From Mobiluncus sp034180645 (GTDB lineage: Bacteria > Actinomycetota > Actinomycetes > Actinomycetales > Actinomycetaceae), in contig NZ_JAXFNY010000005.1 in the NCBI RefSeq assembly GCF_034180645.1, positions 1 to 64,000 on the forward strand: a stretch of 64,000 nucleotides of DNA, in the 5' to 3' direction. The translations under genes were made by a program, and so were the position numbers. Shown here one piece after another: positions 25,779 to 34,752 of the stretch. The notes below the pieces were generated by a model. It ran no database searches and was not told the DNA's origin. It worked only from the letters and a program-made list of their open reading frames with translations. Numbering within the stretch: position 1 is the first letter of the stretch; each line of letters opens with the position of its first letter.

Positions 25779-27329
25779 TCAGCTCCGCTTCGCTAGAGCC
25801 TCGCGAGCGACCACCCGGTCGTCAAGGTCATACTGCCCTTCGGGCGTGAACATGATGGGTTCGTGACCCCGCCCCGTAATAACAACGGTATCCTCTGGAC
25901 GAGCGTCCAAAATTGCTCGCTCAATCGCCGTCTCGCGGGGGGCGACCTCCACAAATTTATCTTCATAGCCCTTCATGCCCGCCATCACGTCCCGGCGAAT
26001 CCCGCTCGGTTCCTCCTCGTGAATGTCCCCGTCCGTAAGGTAGGTGAAATCCGCCAGCTCGGCGGCAATCTGACCCAAAATCGGCCGTTTGCCCGGATCG
26101 CGCTGCCCATCAGCGCCCATCACCAGCAGCAACCGGCCTTTGGTCGAAATCCGCATGGTGTCGAGCAAAATCTTGGTGGAATCCGGGTTGTGCGCGAAGT
26201 CCACAATCACGCGGGGTGCCTCGCACAGCAGCTCCATACGTCCCGGCACATCCAGACGGATGGGATTCACAGTCAGGTGGCGCAAAATGTCCCCGTCTAG
26301 CTGACGCGGGCTCGGAGACAATCCCGTCACGACCATGACAATGGCCAGGGCGGCATTGATTGCGTTAAACGTGCCGGGCATTCGGACCTGCACAGAGGCC
26401 TCTTTACCGTCAAAAGCCCGCAGCCGCAGTTCGGTGAATCCCCCGTCCAATTCGATGATTTTCCCTTGCCAATCAGCTGGCCGACCCGTTAGGGACAGGG
26501 TCACATAATCATGTTGCCCGCTGCGTTCCAGCTGCTCAGCTAGGCGTTGACCCCACACGCCGTCAATGATAATGACCTGACGATCACTGCGCTGCGGAGA
26601 GAACAGCGAGGCCTTGGTCTGGAAGTATTGCTCCATGGTGCCGTGGTAATCCAAGTGGTCCTGGGACAGGTTCGTAAATCCGGCGCAGGCGAAATGCAGC
26701 GGATCCACCCGCCCCATCGCTAAGGCGTGCGAAGATACTTCCACTACCATGTGATGCACATTTTCTTGCACCGTCGTGGCCGCAAAGGCTTGCAGCTGCG
26801 GGGCTTGGGGAGTCGTGATGAAAGCGGGGGCAGTTTTTTTGCCCACCGCAGCCTCTACCGTGCCCACCAGGGAGGACAGATGCCCGACTCGATGCAGCAT
26901 GTGACGCAAAAGGTAGGTGGTGGTGGTCTTTCCGTTCGTGCCCGTCACGCCCCACGCGCTCAACTGTTGGCAGGGATTATTAAAGGCGATAGAAGCGGCT
27001 CGACCAGCTACGGAAGCCACATTGGGAACGATGATAGCGGGGATATCCAAGTTCGCGAGGAATGCCATCCCAGCCGGATCGCTCAATACAGCCCCGGCTC
27101 CGCGCGCCGCGGCATCCGCCGCAAACTTAGCGCCATGTACGTGGAATCCCGGCATCGCCACAAACAGCTCTCCGCCGCGCACGACCCGGTTATCAATAAC
27201 CGCACCGCGCACACGGCCGCCGTTACCGTAAACCGTACCGTCCACGGCTTTTGCCAAATCCGTAACTTCGACCCAGGGCAAGCGAAGCAAATCCGGCGCG
27301 TAAGGGTCAAAAGCAACTTCCAGAGTCAT
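25779..27329 (-). CDS. murE: UDP-N-acetylmuramoyl-L-alanyl-D-glutamate ligase for the third stem residue
   Basis: The 516-residue ligase has the P-loop TGTNGKTTTTYL (129-140), SSHALAMGRVD, the carbamylated-lysine segment QTKASLFS (Lys239) and DFAHNPDS. It adds the third stem-peptide amino acid. The substrate-selecting loop reads TDGDIHEEEP at 432-441; where DAP-specific enzymes have DNPR this protein has GDIH. A meso-DAP substrate is therefore unlikely and lysine or ornithine is the better guess. It lies six bases after the ftsI stop, with GGAG upstream of ATG 27329. Confidence 0.94.
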   Translation of the reverse strand: MTLEVAFDPYAPDLLRLPWVEVTDLAKAVDGTVYGNGGRVRGAVIDNRVVRGGELFVAMPGFHVHGAKFAADAAARGAGAVLSDPAGMAFLANLDIPAIIVPNVASVAGRAASIAFNNPCQQLSAWGVTGTNGKTTTTYLLRHMLHRVGHLSSLVGTVEAAVGKKTAPAFITTPQAPQLQAFAATTVQENVHHMVVEVSSHALAMGRVDPLHFACAGFTNLSQDHLDYHGTMEQYFQTKASLFSPQRSDRQVIIIDGVWGQRLAEQLERSGQHDYVTLSLTGRPADWQGKIIELDGGFTELRLRAFDGKEASVQVRMPGTFNAINAALAIVMVVTGLSPSPRQLDGDILRHLTVNPIRLDVPGRMELLCEAPRVIVDFAHNPDSTKILLDTMRISTKGRLLLVMGADGQRDPGKRPILGQIAAELADFTYLTDGDIHEEEPSGIRRDVMAGMKGYEDKFVEVAPRETAIERAILDARPEDTVVITGRGHEPIMFTPEGQYDLDDRVVAREALAKRS

Positions 27330-27335
27330 ATTTCT

Positions 27336-29144
27336 CTAATCTCCAATCGGATACAACTGCGGCTTCGTGTCGGTGGGCGGGATTCCCAGCTCTCTAATCG
27401 TAGCCCCCGCAATCTCTTTAAACGCCGGGACCGCGACCACGGATCCGTATATCGAGGCAGAAGGGCGATGCACCACTACGGTGATAACCACGCGGGGATT
27501 ATCGGCGGGAAACACCCCGGTAAATGACCCGACAGTCCCGGTTTGCCTGCCGTTAGACTCAATAATCTGGGTGGTACCGGTTTTCCCCGCCACCGGATAA
27601 CCCTCGATTTGGGCACCGGGAGCACCGCCTTTTTCCGAGACGACCCCCTCCATCATGGTCAGCAGTTTCCGGGAAGTGTCCTTAGTGTAAACCCTGGTAC
27701 CCGCGTCTACAGCTTTCTTTTCTACGCTGCCGTCGGGCTTCGTCCACGATTCGATGAGGTGGGGTTGCACTTCCACTCCTCCGTTTGCCACGGTGGCGAT
27801 ACCGTTGGTGACCTGGAGAATAGTCGCCGCGATACCTTGGCCGAACATGATGGTGTAACGTTGGCGGCCGTCCCATTTCTCGGGGGCAGAGAGCAGCCCG
27901 GCGCTCTCACCGGGCAGTTCGACGCCGGTAGGTTTACCAAAACCAAGTTGTTTCAGCTTTTGATACCTGTCCGTGTCCGTGATTAAGTCGCCAACCTGGA
28001 CAATCCCCACGTTCGACGATTTGGCAATAATCCCCGCCGCGGTCAAAGCATAGGTACCGTGGGCAATCGAGTCCCGAAAACTTTGCCCGTTAGACATGGT
28101 GATTTCACCCGGTACGGTAAAGGTGTTGGTGGGCTCCACTTTGCCAGCTTCGATGACCGCTCCCATCGTGTGAACTTTCAGGGTAGAACCCGGCTCGTAA
28201 ACCGTGGAAACGGCTTTCGAGCCGCGATTCCGTTCGCTGGTTTTCGTGGGTTCTGAGGGGTTGACCGTATCCGTCTCGCACAGGGCGAGGATCTTTCCAG
28301 TGCCGACCTCTTGAACTTCCGCCATGACGGATTGAGCCCCGAACCGGGCTTTAGAATTGTCTACTACCTGCTGACAGGTATTTTGCAGGTCCAGCAGAAT
28401 GGTCGTCTTAATGGTTTGCCCCGCAATGGCATCTTTACGATAGTTGTCCTGGACCGGAATGGTTTGTCCCCGCCGACCAATCTCGGTGAAGTCTTTGCCG
28501 TCCACTCCGGCGAGCTTGCTATTTTGGCTCAGTTCCAGCCCAGCTAAACCCACTCCATCAACATCGGTGAAACCGATGATGTTGCCGGCCACGTTACCGT
28601 TGGGATAAATCCGTTTCGTGATTTCTTCCGGCTCAATGCCCGGAATCCCCAACTTCGCGATTTTACGCCAGACCTCGGGAGTCACTTCTTTGGCGATATA
28701 CACAAAGGTCGAGGGTTTTTTGCCGGGCTGCGCGGTCAGTTTCCCGCCCAGTTCGGCGGGGTCGGCGTCCAAAAGCGGAGCCAGCTTTTTCGCCGCCGCT
28801 GCTGGTCCATAAGCCGCGACCTCGGGCCGATCGAATTCGTCATAGATAATCTTCGGCTTGCCTTTCGCGTCTTTCCCCGCGGTTTTCGGCTGAAAATAAG
28901 TATTGATTTTTACCTGATTAACCCCGATGTTGTAGCGTTTCACGGAGGTCGCCATCGGTCTGCCCGAAGCATCCAGGATATCGCCACGCTGAGCCTTGAT
29001 AATGTGAGTGCGACTGCGCTGATCCTGGGCTGCCGCGGCAAGTTCCGGTCCCTGCACCAGTTGCACCACCACCAAGCGGACCGCAAAAATGAACAGCACC
29101 GCGATAATGGCCCCCACCAACAGGTTTTTTCGGACTCTACTCAC
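27336..29144 (-). CDS. ftsI: Septal penicillin-binding protein (transpeptidase)
   Basis: The 602-residue class B PBP has one N-terminal membrane segment (about 8-30), a pedestal domain beginning at RGDILDASGRPMA (53-65), and a transpeptidase domain with the three active-site motifs STLK (320-323), SSN (376-378) and KTG (521-523). It cross-links septal peptidoglycan with FtsW. GTG 29144 is the only plausible start near the N-terminus, yet no ribosome site precedes it, and the frame stays open back through the ftsL stop region; the true start may lie upstream at a non-standard codon. Confidence 0.93.
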   Translation of the reverse strand: MSRVRKNLLVGAIIAVLFIFAVRLVVVQLVQGPELAAAAQDQRSRTHIIKAQRGDILDASGRPMATSVKRYNIGVNQVKINTYFQPKTAGKDAKGKPKIIYDEFDRPEVAAYGPAAAAKKLAPLLDADPAELGGKLTAQPGKKPSTFVYIAKEVTPEVWRKIAKLGIPGIEPEEITKRIYPNGNVAGNIIGFTDVDGVGLAGLELSQNSKLAGVDGKDFTEIGRRGQTIPVQDNYRKDAIAGQTIKTTILLDLQNTCQQVVDNSKARFGAQSVMAEVQEVGTGKILALCETDTVNPSEPTKTSERNRGSKAVSTVYEPGSTLKVHTMGAVIEAGKVEPTNTFTVPGEITMSNGQSFRDSIAHGTYALTAAGIIAKSSNVGIVQVGDLITDTDRYQKLKQLGFGKPTGVELPGESAGLLSAPEKWDGRQRYTIMFGQGIAATILQVTNGIATVANGGVEVQPHLIESWTKPDGSVEKKAVDAGTRVYTKDTSRKLLTMMEGVVSEKGGAPGAQIEGYPVAGKTGTTQIIESNGRQTGTVGSFTGVFPADNPRVVITVVVHRPSASIYGSVVAVPAFKEIAGATIRELGIPPTDTKPQLYPIGD

Positions 29145-29238
29145 TTGACCAGTTTCGCCCAGCTTTGCCAGGTTTTCGCGCTCCCACGCCGTGACCGCGA
29201 AGGGTTTAGCTAAGCGCAGTCGCTTTTCCCGCCAGCCC

Positions 29239-29655
29239 TTATTGCGCGGCTTTCCCTGGAATAATTTCTCCAGTCGCCAACGTCACGTAGCCCTGTTCGG
29301 CGGCCGGAACCAATCCAATTTCCTGCGCTTTCTTTGCTAGGTATTGCGGGGACTGAGCTTCACGCGCCTGGGTCACCAGGTCGGCTTGCTGATCCAGCAG
29401 CAAGTTCAACTCGTTTTGCATGGCGTACATATCGTAGGAAGTCATCGCCAACTGGGTGTTGACGACGACCGGTACGACCAGCGCGGCGACCAGCATCGCT
29501 GCCACCGTCAGCCACATCGGCCACGTGATGCGGCGCTTCTGAAAAGTCGGGACCAGCTGAAGCTGCGGCCTGGGGGCGTTCCGCGCAGGAAGCGGCATCC
29601 CGGCAACGCTGCCGGGTTTACGCAATGCCAGGTTGGAAGTAGCTGCGTTAGTCAC
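29239..29655 (-). CDS. ftsL: Cell division protein FtsL
   Basis: The 138-residue protein has a short cytoplasmic tail, one membrane segment at about 45-65 and a leucine- and glutamine-rich extracytoplasmic coiled coil (about 68-105). Primary sequence is poorly conserved in this family; the position between rsmH and ftsI together with topology identify it. GTG 29655 has AAGGAG six bases upstream and overlaps rsmH by eight bases. FtsL bridges FtsQ and FtsW/FtsI at the septum. Confidence 0.87.
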   Translation of the reverse strand: MTNAATSNLALRKPGSVAGMPLPARNAPRPQLQLVPTFQKRRITWPMWLTVAAMLVAALVVPVVVNTQLAMTSYDMYAMQNELNLLLDQQADLVTQAREAQSPQYLAKKAQEIGLVPAAEQGYVTLATGEIIPGKAAQ

Positions 29656-30787
29656 GTGAGTCTCCTTCGGTTAGGGGGTGAACAGGGTTTTGGGCACGTA
29701 GTTTCGTCAAGGTGGGAAAACGTTTCTCCACCGGTTTTTGTTTTGTTTTCACAAGGGTCCCCGCGAGGTTTTCCAGGTCGGATTCCCGTGTCTTTTCCAC
29801 GGCACGTAGCCGTAGTGAGGCGGCGCGCGGATTGTCGGCGACCTCAGAGTCCTCAGCTAAACGCGAGCCGTGCGTGAGGTCGCGCAGCCAAGGCTGCGCC
29901 TGCTCAGGCAGTACGGGCAGCCCCTTGGGCGTCGCAGGATGAATCCCCGCGGCAAAAGCCCTCTTGACCAGGCGATCTTCCAGGGACTGATAGCTTTCGA
30001 TGACGATGCGTCCACCGACCCGGACTGTTGACAGCGCCTTCGTCAAGAAACGCTCCAAGTCGCCTAGCTCATCGTTGACCGCCACCCGCAAGGCTTGGAA
30101 CGTGCGCTTCGCCGGGTTTCCTCCACTGCGGCGGGCCGGGGCAGGAATCGTGTCGCGGATGATTTCCACGAGCTGACCCGAAACTTGCAACGGCTGATCC
30201 AGGCGGGCCTTCACGATAGCTTTCGCGATGGGCCACGAGAACTTTTCTTCGCCGTAGGTATGGAGCACCGCGGCGATTTCTTCCGCTTCAGCCAGGTTCA
30301 GGAAGTCGGCAGCGGTGAAACCTGCGGTTTGGTCCATCCGCATATCCAACGGTGCTTCGGGTTGGGCATAAGCGAAACCGCGCTCCGCCTCGTCCAGCTG
30401 CAGTGACGAAACCCCCAGATCCGCTAAAATTCCGTCCACTTGGCTCAGACCGTGCTGCGCCAATACGCTATCCAGTTCCCCATAAGTTGTGCCGGCGATG
30501 CTGAGGCGATTCGCAAAAGCACCGAGTCGGGACGCCGCCAAACGCCGCGCCTGCGGGTCGCGGTCGATACCGATAATGCGCAGCTGCGGGTGACGCTCCA
30601 ACAGATATTCGCTGTGTCCCCCCAGGCCAAGAGTGGCGTCAACCAAAACGGGACCCTGGATACTGCGAAAATCAGCAGTGGAGGGAAGCGGTGTGGCCGC
30701 GTCCGGCACGAAATCCAAGGCGGGCGCCAATAAATCAGCGCACACCTCAGCCAGCACCGGCTGGTGGATTTCGGCAACTGATTTCAC
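29648..30787 (-). CDS. rsmH: 16S rRNA (cytosine1402-N4)-methyltransferase
   Basis: The 379-residue enzyme methylates C1402 of 16S rRNA. It starts with HQPVLAEVC, carries the SAM motif DATLGLGGHSEYLL, GILADLGVSSLQLDEAERGFAY and VNDELGDLE. The start is GTG 30787 because GGAAG lies upstream and the family begins at this point; the frame is open 51 codons further upstream. It occupies the usual place behind mraZ. Confidence 0.95.
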   Translation of the reverse strand: MKSVAEIHQPVLAEVCADLLAPALDFVPDAATPLPSTADFRSIQGPVLVDATLGLGGHSEYLLERHPQLRIIGIDRDPQARRLAASRLGAFANRLSIAGTTYGELDSVLAQHGLSQVDGILADLGVSSLQLDEAERGFAYAQPEAPLDMRMDQTAGFTAADFLNLAEAEEIAAVLHTYGEEKFSWPIAKAIVKARLDQPLQVSGQLVEIIRDTIPAPARRSGGNPAKRTFQALRVAVNDELGDLERFLTKALSTVRVGGRIVIESYQSLEDRLVKRAFAAGIHPATPKGLPVLPEQAQPWLRDLTHGSRLAEDSEVADNPRAASLRLRAVEKTRESDLENLAGTLVKTKQKPVEKRFPTLTKLRAQNPVHPLTEGDSRD

Positions 30788-30936
30788 GTTTCTTCCTTTT
30801 TCTTGGGGTAACCCCCGTTTTTCTAGCGACTCCCGCGTTAGCCAGGTTTCCCACCGTGTCTGCCTGCGGGGAAGAGCATTCAGAATCGGTAGGACACCAA
30901 ACCCACGCGGGTTTATGAAGTTATGCGCGAGTTTCC

Positions 30937-31368
30937 TCACAGCAGTCCCGGAAGGATTTCTTCCGAGACTTCCGAGAAGTCCTCCTCGGCGGCAGCCAAG
31001 AACTCGTTCCAGGTCTTAAGGTCCCAAATCTCCACACGGGAACCCGCTCCGAAAACCGCCAGGTCACGGCCCAGTCCGGCGTACTCACGCAGGGCGGGCG
31101 GAATGTTAATCCGTCCTTGCTTATCCGGGATTTGATCGCTCGCCCCGGACAGCAGCACACGCGAAAAGTTTCGCGCCTGCTTGTGGGTGATGGGAGCCTG
31201 GCGAAGTTCCGTATACAGGGTTTGGAACTCGCCAGTCTCAAACGCATAAACGCAGTGATCCTGACCCTTGGTCAAAACCACTCCGCCTGCGAGTTGCTCC
31301 CGAAAACGGGCAGGCAGTATCAGGCGACCCTTGTCATCGAGCTTTGGCTCGTAGGTCCCTAAGAACAC
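30937..31368 (-). CDS. mraZ: Transcriptional regulator MraZ
   Basis: The 143-residue protein has two SpoVT/AbrB-like repeats: GTYEPKLDDKGRLILPARFRE at the start and a second GRINIPPALREYAGL. MraZ rings bind direct repeats upstream of their own gene and repress the dcw operon. GTG 31368 is preceded by AAGGGAAGG; the open frame upstream (24 codons) has no family similarity. The predicted operator lies 67-91 bases upstream. Confidence 0.95.
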   Translation of the reverse strand: MFLGTYEPKLDDKGRLILPARFREQLAGGVVLTKGQDHCVYAFETGEFQTLYTELRQAPITHKQARNFSRVLLSGASDQIPDKQGRINIPPALREYAGLGRDLAVFGAGSRVEIWDLKTWNEFLAAAEEDFSEVSEEILPGLL

Positions 31369-31434
31369 AACCTTCCCTTTCACCCTCAGCGTGATGCTGA
31401 TTTTTGACCCGATACCTTTACGGTTTTCGTTACA

Positions 31435-31459
31435 CCCCACTTTACTCCACTTTCATCCA
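31435..31459 (-). promoter_or_regulatory. MraZ operator: three direct repeats
   Basis: Reading the minus strand, TGGAT, TGGAG and TGGGG follow one another with five-base spacers (GAAAG, TAAAG), a 10-base period. This matches the known MraZ binding sites, TGGGN repeats with 5-base spacers in E. coli and AAAGTG-type repeats in mollicutes. It indicates autoregulation of the whole cluster. Confidence 0.75.
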
Positions 31460-31589
31460 CAAATTTGCAAAAATGTGACAGATTTTGCATTTTTAGCAAA
31501 TTATTTATTGGAAATTCAGAGAATTCTTAAGTGGAGGAAGATTCTACAAGGAGCGGCTTTTAAAGCTGACGAAAGCGATGACGAGAAAC

Positions 31590-31620
31590 AAAAAACCGGC
31601 TACCGAAAATCGGTAACCGG
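31590..31620 (-). terminator. Intrinsic terminator of the DUF3040 gene
   Basis: On the minus strand, CCGGTTACCG and CGGTAGCCGG pair (one mismatch) around a short A/T loop and are followed by six T residues, 43 bases beyond the stop at 31663. This is the clearest intrinsic terminator in the window. Confidence 0.8.
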
Positions 31621-31662
31621 ATGAGACGGGTGAGTCAGAGACTCGGGATAGGAATCAGAGGA

Positions 31663-32082
31663 CTACTCGCCGTGCTGACGGCGTTCCCACCGCTCATTTT
31701 GACGATCCATAAAGGACCCTCGCGAGGCAGGCGCACCAGCAGGCTGGCCATGAGGGGCCGGTCTCGATGCAGGGGATTTTGAGCCTACCCCGAAAATCTT
31801 TAGAACCCCCAGGACAACAACCACGAACCCCAGTACTCCGATAGCGGTACCCAAAAATTCCATGCCTTTCAGGTAGGGCGTGGCAATGAGTCCTCCGACC
31901 AGCACTACTGCCCCAATCAAAACCAAAACGACCCCGAAAGCAACCCGCCGCGGACGGCTTGCCGTGGATTCACCGACCTTTGTGGAAGTCTGGCGCATCC
32001 TATCGGCCATCTTGGGATCTTCGTTGTGGAGCTGGGCCTCCATCTGCGCCAGGACTTGCTTTTCATAGTCCGACAATGCCAT
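31663..32082 (-). CDS. DUF3040 family membrane protein
   Basis: The 139-residue protein begins MALSDYEKQVLAQMEAQLH, the hallmark start of the actinobacterial DUF3040 family, followed by two close membrane segments and a basic, proline- and arginine-rich tail. Function is unknown; these genes often lie next to mraZ, as here. ATG 32082 is preferred to ATG 32088 because AAAGGA stands seven bases before it. It has its own terminator and is separated from mraZ by 294 bases that hold the terminator and the MraZ operator. Confidence 0.85.
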   Translation of the reverse strand: MALSDYEKQVLAQMEAQLHNEDPKMADRMRQTSTKVGESTASRPRRVAFGVVLVLIGAVVLVGGLIATPYLKGMEFLGTAIGVLGFVVVVLGVLKIFGVGSKSPASRPAPHGQPAGAPASRGSFMDRQNERWERRQHGE

Positions 32083-32245
32083 GACCATGTCCTTTCAGTG
32101 CGCGGCCGAGGAAAGCACCCCAAAACAAAACGAACGTGTTAACACAAACTAGTTTACCTGTTTTTACCCTCATCGCGCCACATGGGTCTGCGCACGATTT
32201 CTCCGAAACTCGATAAACAGAACTTTTTACTGGTTTAATTGTGTT

Positions 32246-33556
32246 ATGCAAGCGTTGATTATCGGCCTGTGGTGGATTGTGGCACTGGTGATTGCTGTGG
32301 TCCTCATTTACAGAGCGCGCCCTCAGAACAGCGTGGAGTACTACCGCGTTCAAGCGTATATCAAAGAAGTTGAGCCTCTCACCGAGAACGACGCCATGCG
32401 CTCCCTGCCTTACGAGGTCACCGTACTGTTACCCTTTTTGGATCCCAACGAAGCCAACACGTACTACTACCTGACGTTGAACCCGGAAGACCTCCACATC
32501 GGTCGGGCCCGGACCTGCGCTCGCTACCATCTTCCGATCCCGGCGTGGGTTTCCGCCGTTGATCCGCGTGACATACGTTTCGAGAACTCTCACTCTTGGA
32601 ACACGGATACCATCATCAACGCGGTCTTGCTCCTGGTCGCACAGTTCATCATGACGGGAACCTGCCTGTTCAACATGGAACTCATCACGAATTCCGACCC
32701 CTATTTCGTGCTCCTGTTCCCGCCCACGATACTGTTCTTTGCCTTCGCTACCCTCTATGGGTTCATGCGTTTCGGACAAACTGCCAGGGTGTGGGTACGT
32801 GTGGCCTCAGACCCGGCCACCGCACCGGCGTCTATCAGCGGAATCCGCCGCATCAACAGTCATGCCGGTCACCCCGGTGGTTTCGAAGTGTCCCTCATGT
32901 GGGCTCCCCTGGGAATGCCAGCACAGTACGGAAAAGTGCGGATTCCCGGCTTCCAGCGCCGCACCATCCTGCTGCTACAAAAACTGGTGCGAAACCAACT
33001 GGAGGAAGAATCGAAAGGAGTGTGGCGCGTCACCCCGGGAACCCAGCAGGACCAGGCTAAACCCCACACCGCAGTTTCCGAGCTACACACCCCCCAAGGG
33101 CCCACGACCGTGAAAATCACCGCCCTGCCAGCAAACGATCCTCGCTTCGACCCGCGCCCTCCGAAAGTGCGCGCGGCGGCAGAAAAATCCCGTCTGAAGC
33201 GCGAGGCCGAACTGTTGGCGCAGCGCGAAGCCTTTGAACGAGCCACGGCACGAGCCCGGATCGAGGAAGCTAACCGGGCAGAGCTCGGTAATGAAGAGAA
33301 CAGTCTCGATGAGGTCGCCGCCCAGGGTCCCCAGGCGTGGTACTACCCGATGAACCCCTCGCGGGTAAACCTGGTGGGAATCGGCACGGATCCGGGGAAT
33401 CGCTCGAACCTGATTGGACCGGGCATCGGTTGGCTCTGCGTTGCTTTGGTGGCCGGGTTGGCTGTGGCATGGCTCGGATTTATCAATCCCAACATTATGT
33501 TCCCGGTTTACGAAGCCCCCTCCGGAGATCAGCCGCTGGGCGGCTGGACTCGCTAA
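32246..33556 (+). CDS. Unknown membrane protein, four predicted segments
   Basis: I do not recognise this 436-residue protein. Membrane segments are predicted at about 3-22, 124-142, 153-172 and 390-412. Between the last two lies a soluble region of about 200 residues, including a charged Arg/Ala/Glu-rich helix (about 305-350) that could form a coiled coil. No catalytic motif is evident. It is divergent from the DUF3040 gene and convergent with the PAC2 gene. There is no Shine-Dalgarno sequence; TTTAAT ends six bases before ATG 32246, which suggests a leaderless mRNA. Confidence 0.65.
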   Translation: MQALIIGLWWIVALVIAVVLIYRARPQNSVEYYRVQAYIKEVEPLTENDAMRSLPYEVTVLLPFLDPNEANTYYYLTLNPEDLHIGRARTCARYHLPIPAWVSAVDPRDIRFENSHSWNTDTIINAVLLLVAQFIMTGTCLFNMELITNSDPYFVLLFPPTILFFAFATLYGFMRFGQTARVWVRVASDPATAPASISGIRRINSHAGHPGGFEVSLMWAPLGMPAQYGKVRIPGFQRRTILLLQKLVRNQLEEESKGVWRVTPGTQQDQAKPHTAVSELHTPQGPTTVKITALPANDPRFDPRPPKVRAAAEKSRLKREAELLAQREAFERATARARIEEANRAELGNEENSLDEVAAQGPQAWYYPMNPSRVNLVGIGTDPGNRSNLIGPGIGWLCVALVAGLAVAWLGFINPNIMFPVYEAPSGDQPLGGWTR

Positions 33557-33587
33557 TTGTCCGGCATTCCAAGGGTTTCGGGCAGGT

Positions 33588-34637
33588 TTAATCCTCCGGG
33601 GTATCGCGGCGATGCCGACCCCGGCGAGGACGGAACTGTTCGATGTTGCGTTTTTCGTAAGGCGTGTCGCGCAGGGACGAAATTCCGGAAGCATCGCCTA
33701 CAGGAGGTAATTCTTCGTCAAGATTTGAGAGTTTCGCCCCGCGATTCAACCGATCCGTGCGCTTCAAAAATTCTTCGAGGCGAGCTCCCAGTTCCTCGGC
33801 GGTGGGCAGCGGTTCTTCGGGAGTCTCAATAATCGCCATCGGCTCGGCTTCGTCAAAGTGCTGTTCCAGAATCTCAACGATGTGTTCAGCTTCCTCAGAC
33901 TGTTCCACCATCTGGTTGATTTGGCCCAAAGTAAGGGTGGAAGCGGCTTCGATGTCTCCCACGGGCAGTGCCAATCCGGTCTTGGCGGCCACCGCGGACA
34001 TTAGCGCCGCGGCCGCCGGCGGATAGTCCCCTTCTGCCAGGTAATACGGCACCGCCGCAATGATTCCTACCGCGTCCAGACCGGCTTGTCCCAAGGTGAA
34101 TTCGATGAGCTGATCTATCCCCGCCGGTAGCAGCATTTCACCGACCATCTTGGGCTGTTTGGGCAAACTCTCCGAACGTGCCCCGTGCATATGCACCGGA
34201 GTGGGCCGCGTGTGAGGCACCCCTGCTGGCATTCCGGTCACGCCTACCGTCTGGCGCACTCCCAAGCGTCGGACAATTTCTTGGATAGTGTCCAAAAACA
34301 GATTCCATTGGGCGTCCGGTTCTGGTCCGTGCAGCACCAAGAAATTCCGGTCGTTGTCATCGCTGAGCAAATCCAAGCGGATTTCCGGCATCTCCACTTC
34401 AGTAAACTTCCAGTCGGAAAAACTCAGCCAGGGCCGATGGGAACGAAAATCCACCAATTCATCGGAGTTAAATGTCGCAATAGTCTGATGCGGCAGGGCT
34501 TCCACCAAATGCTCCAACATGCCTCGCCCGGAATGCCCAGCATCCATCGCCCCGTTGAGGTGATGTAGCATAACGTCGGCGTGGCCACTGAGGTCCGCGC
34601 CGGGCGCTAATAAAGTATCAAATTTGTCTGCGTCCAT
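33588..34637 (-). CDS. PAC2 family (proteasome-assembly-chaperone-like) protein
   Basis: The 349-residue protein matches the actinobacterial PAC2 family: a LLHHLNGAMDAGHSG start region, a FNSDELVDFRSHRP segment, LDLLSDDNDRNFLVLHGPEPD, and a C-terminal acidic and basic tail. The family is related to archaeal and eukaryotic proteasome assembly chaperones; its bacterial role is not established. ATG 34637 has GAGGG in place. No proteasome gene is seen in the window. It is convergent with the preceding unknown membrane protein. Confidence 0.8.
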   Translation of the reverse strand: MDADKFDTLLAPGADLSGHADVMLHHLNGAMDAGHSGRGMLEHLVEALPHQTIATFNSDELVDFRSHRPWLSFSDWKFTEVEMPEIRLDLLSDDNDRNFLVLHGPEPDAQWNLFLDTIQEIVRRLGVRQTVGVTGMPAGVPHTRPTPVHMHGARSESLPKQPKMVGEMLLPAGIDQLIEFTLGQAGLDAVGIIAAVPYYLAEGDYPPAAAALMSAVAAKTGLALPVGDIEAASTLTLGQINQMVEQSEEAEHIVEILEQHFDEAEPMAIIETPEEPLPTAEELGARLEEFLKRTDRLNRGAKLSNLDEELPPVGDASGISSLRDTPYEKRNIEQFRPRRGRHRRDTPED

Positions 34638-34752
34638 TTTTCCCTCGAAAAGTTCAACCCCTAAATGCTATCAAGACTTAGCCCCAATTCGCTCCCCGTA
34701 ACCCTTTTAGGGCATAATTGATTACCCTTTTGATGCCTTGAGGAGAGATAAA

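Noticed and set aside
34638..34752. Rifamycin-associated element upstream of the HelD/HelR-type gene
   Set aside because: No GGGGCTTG-type inverted repeat was found in the gap.
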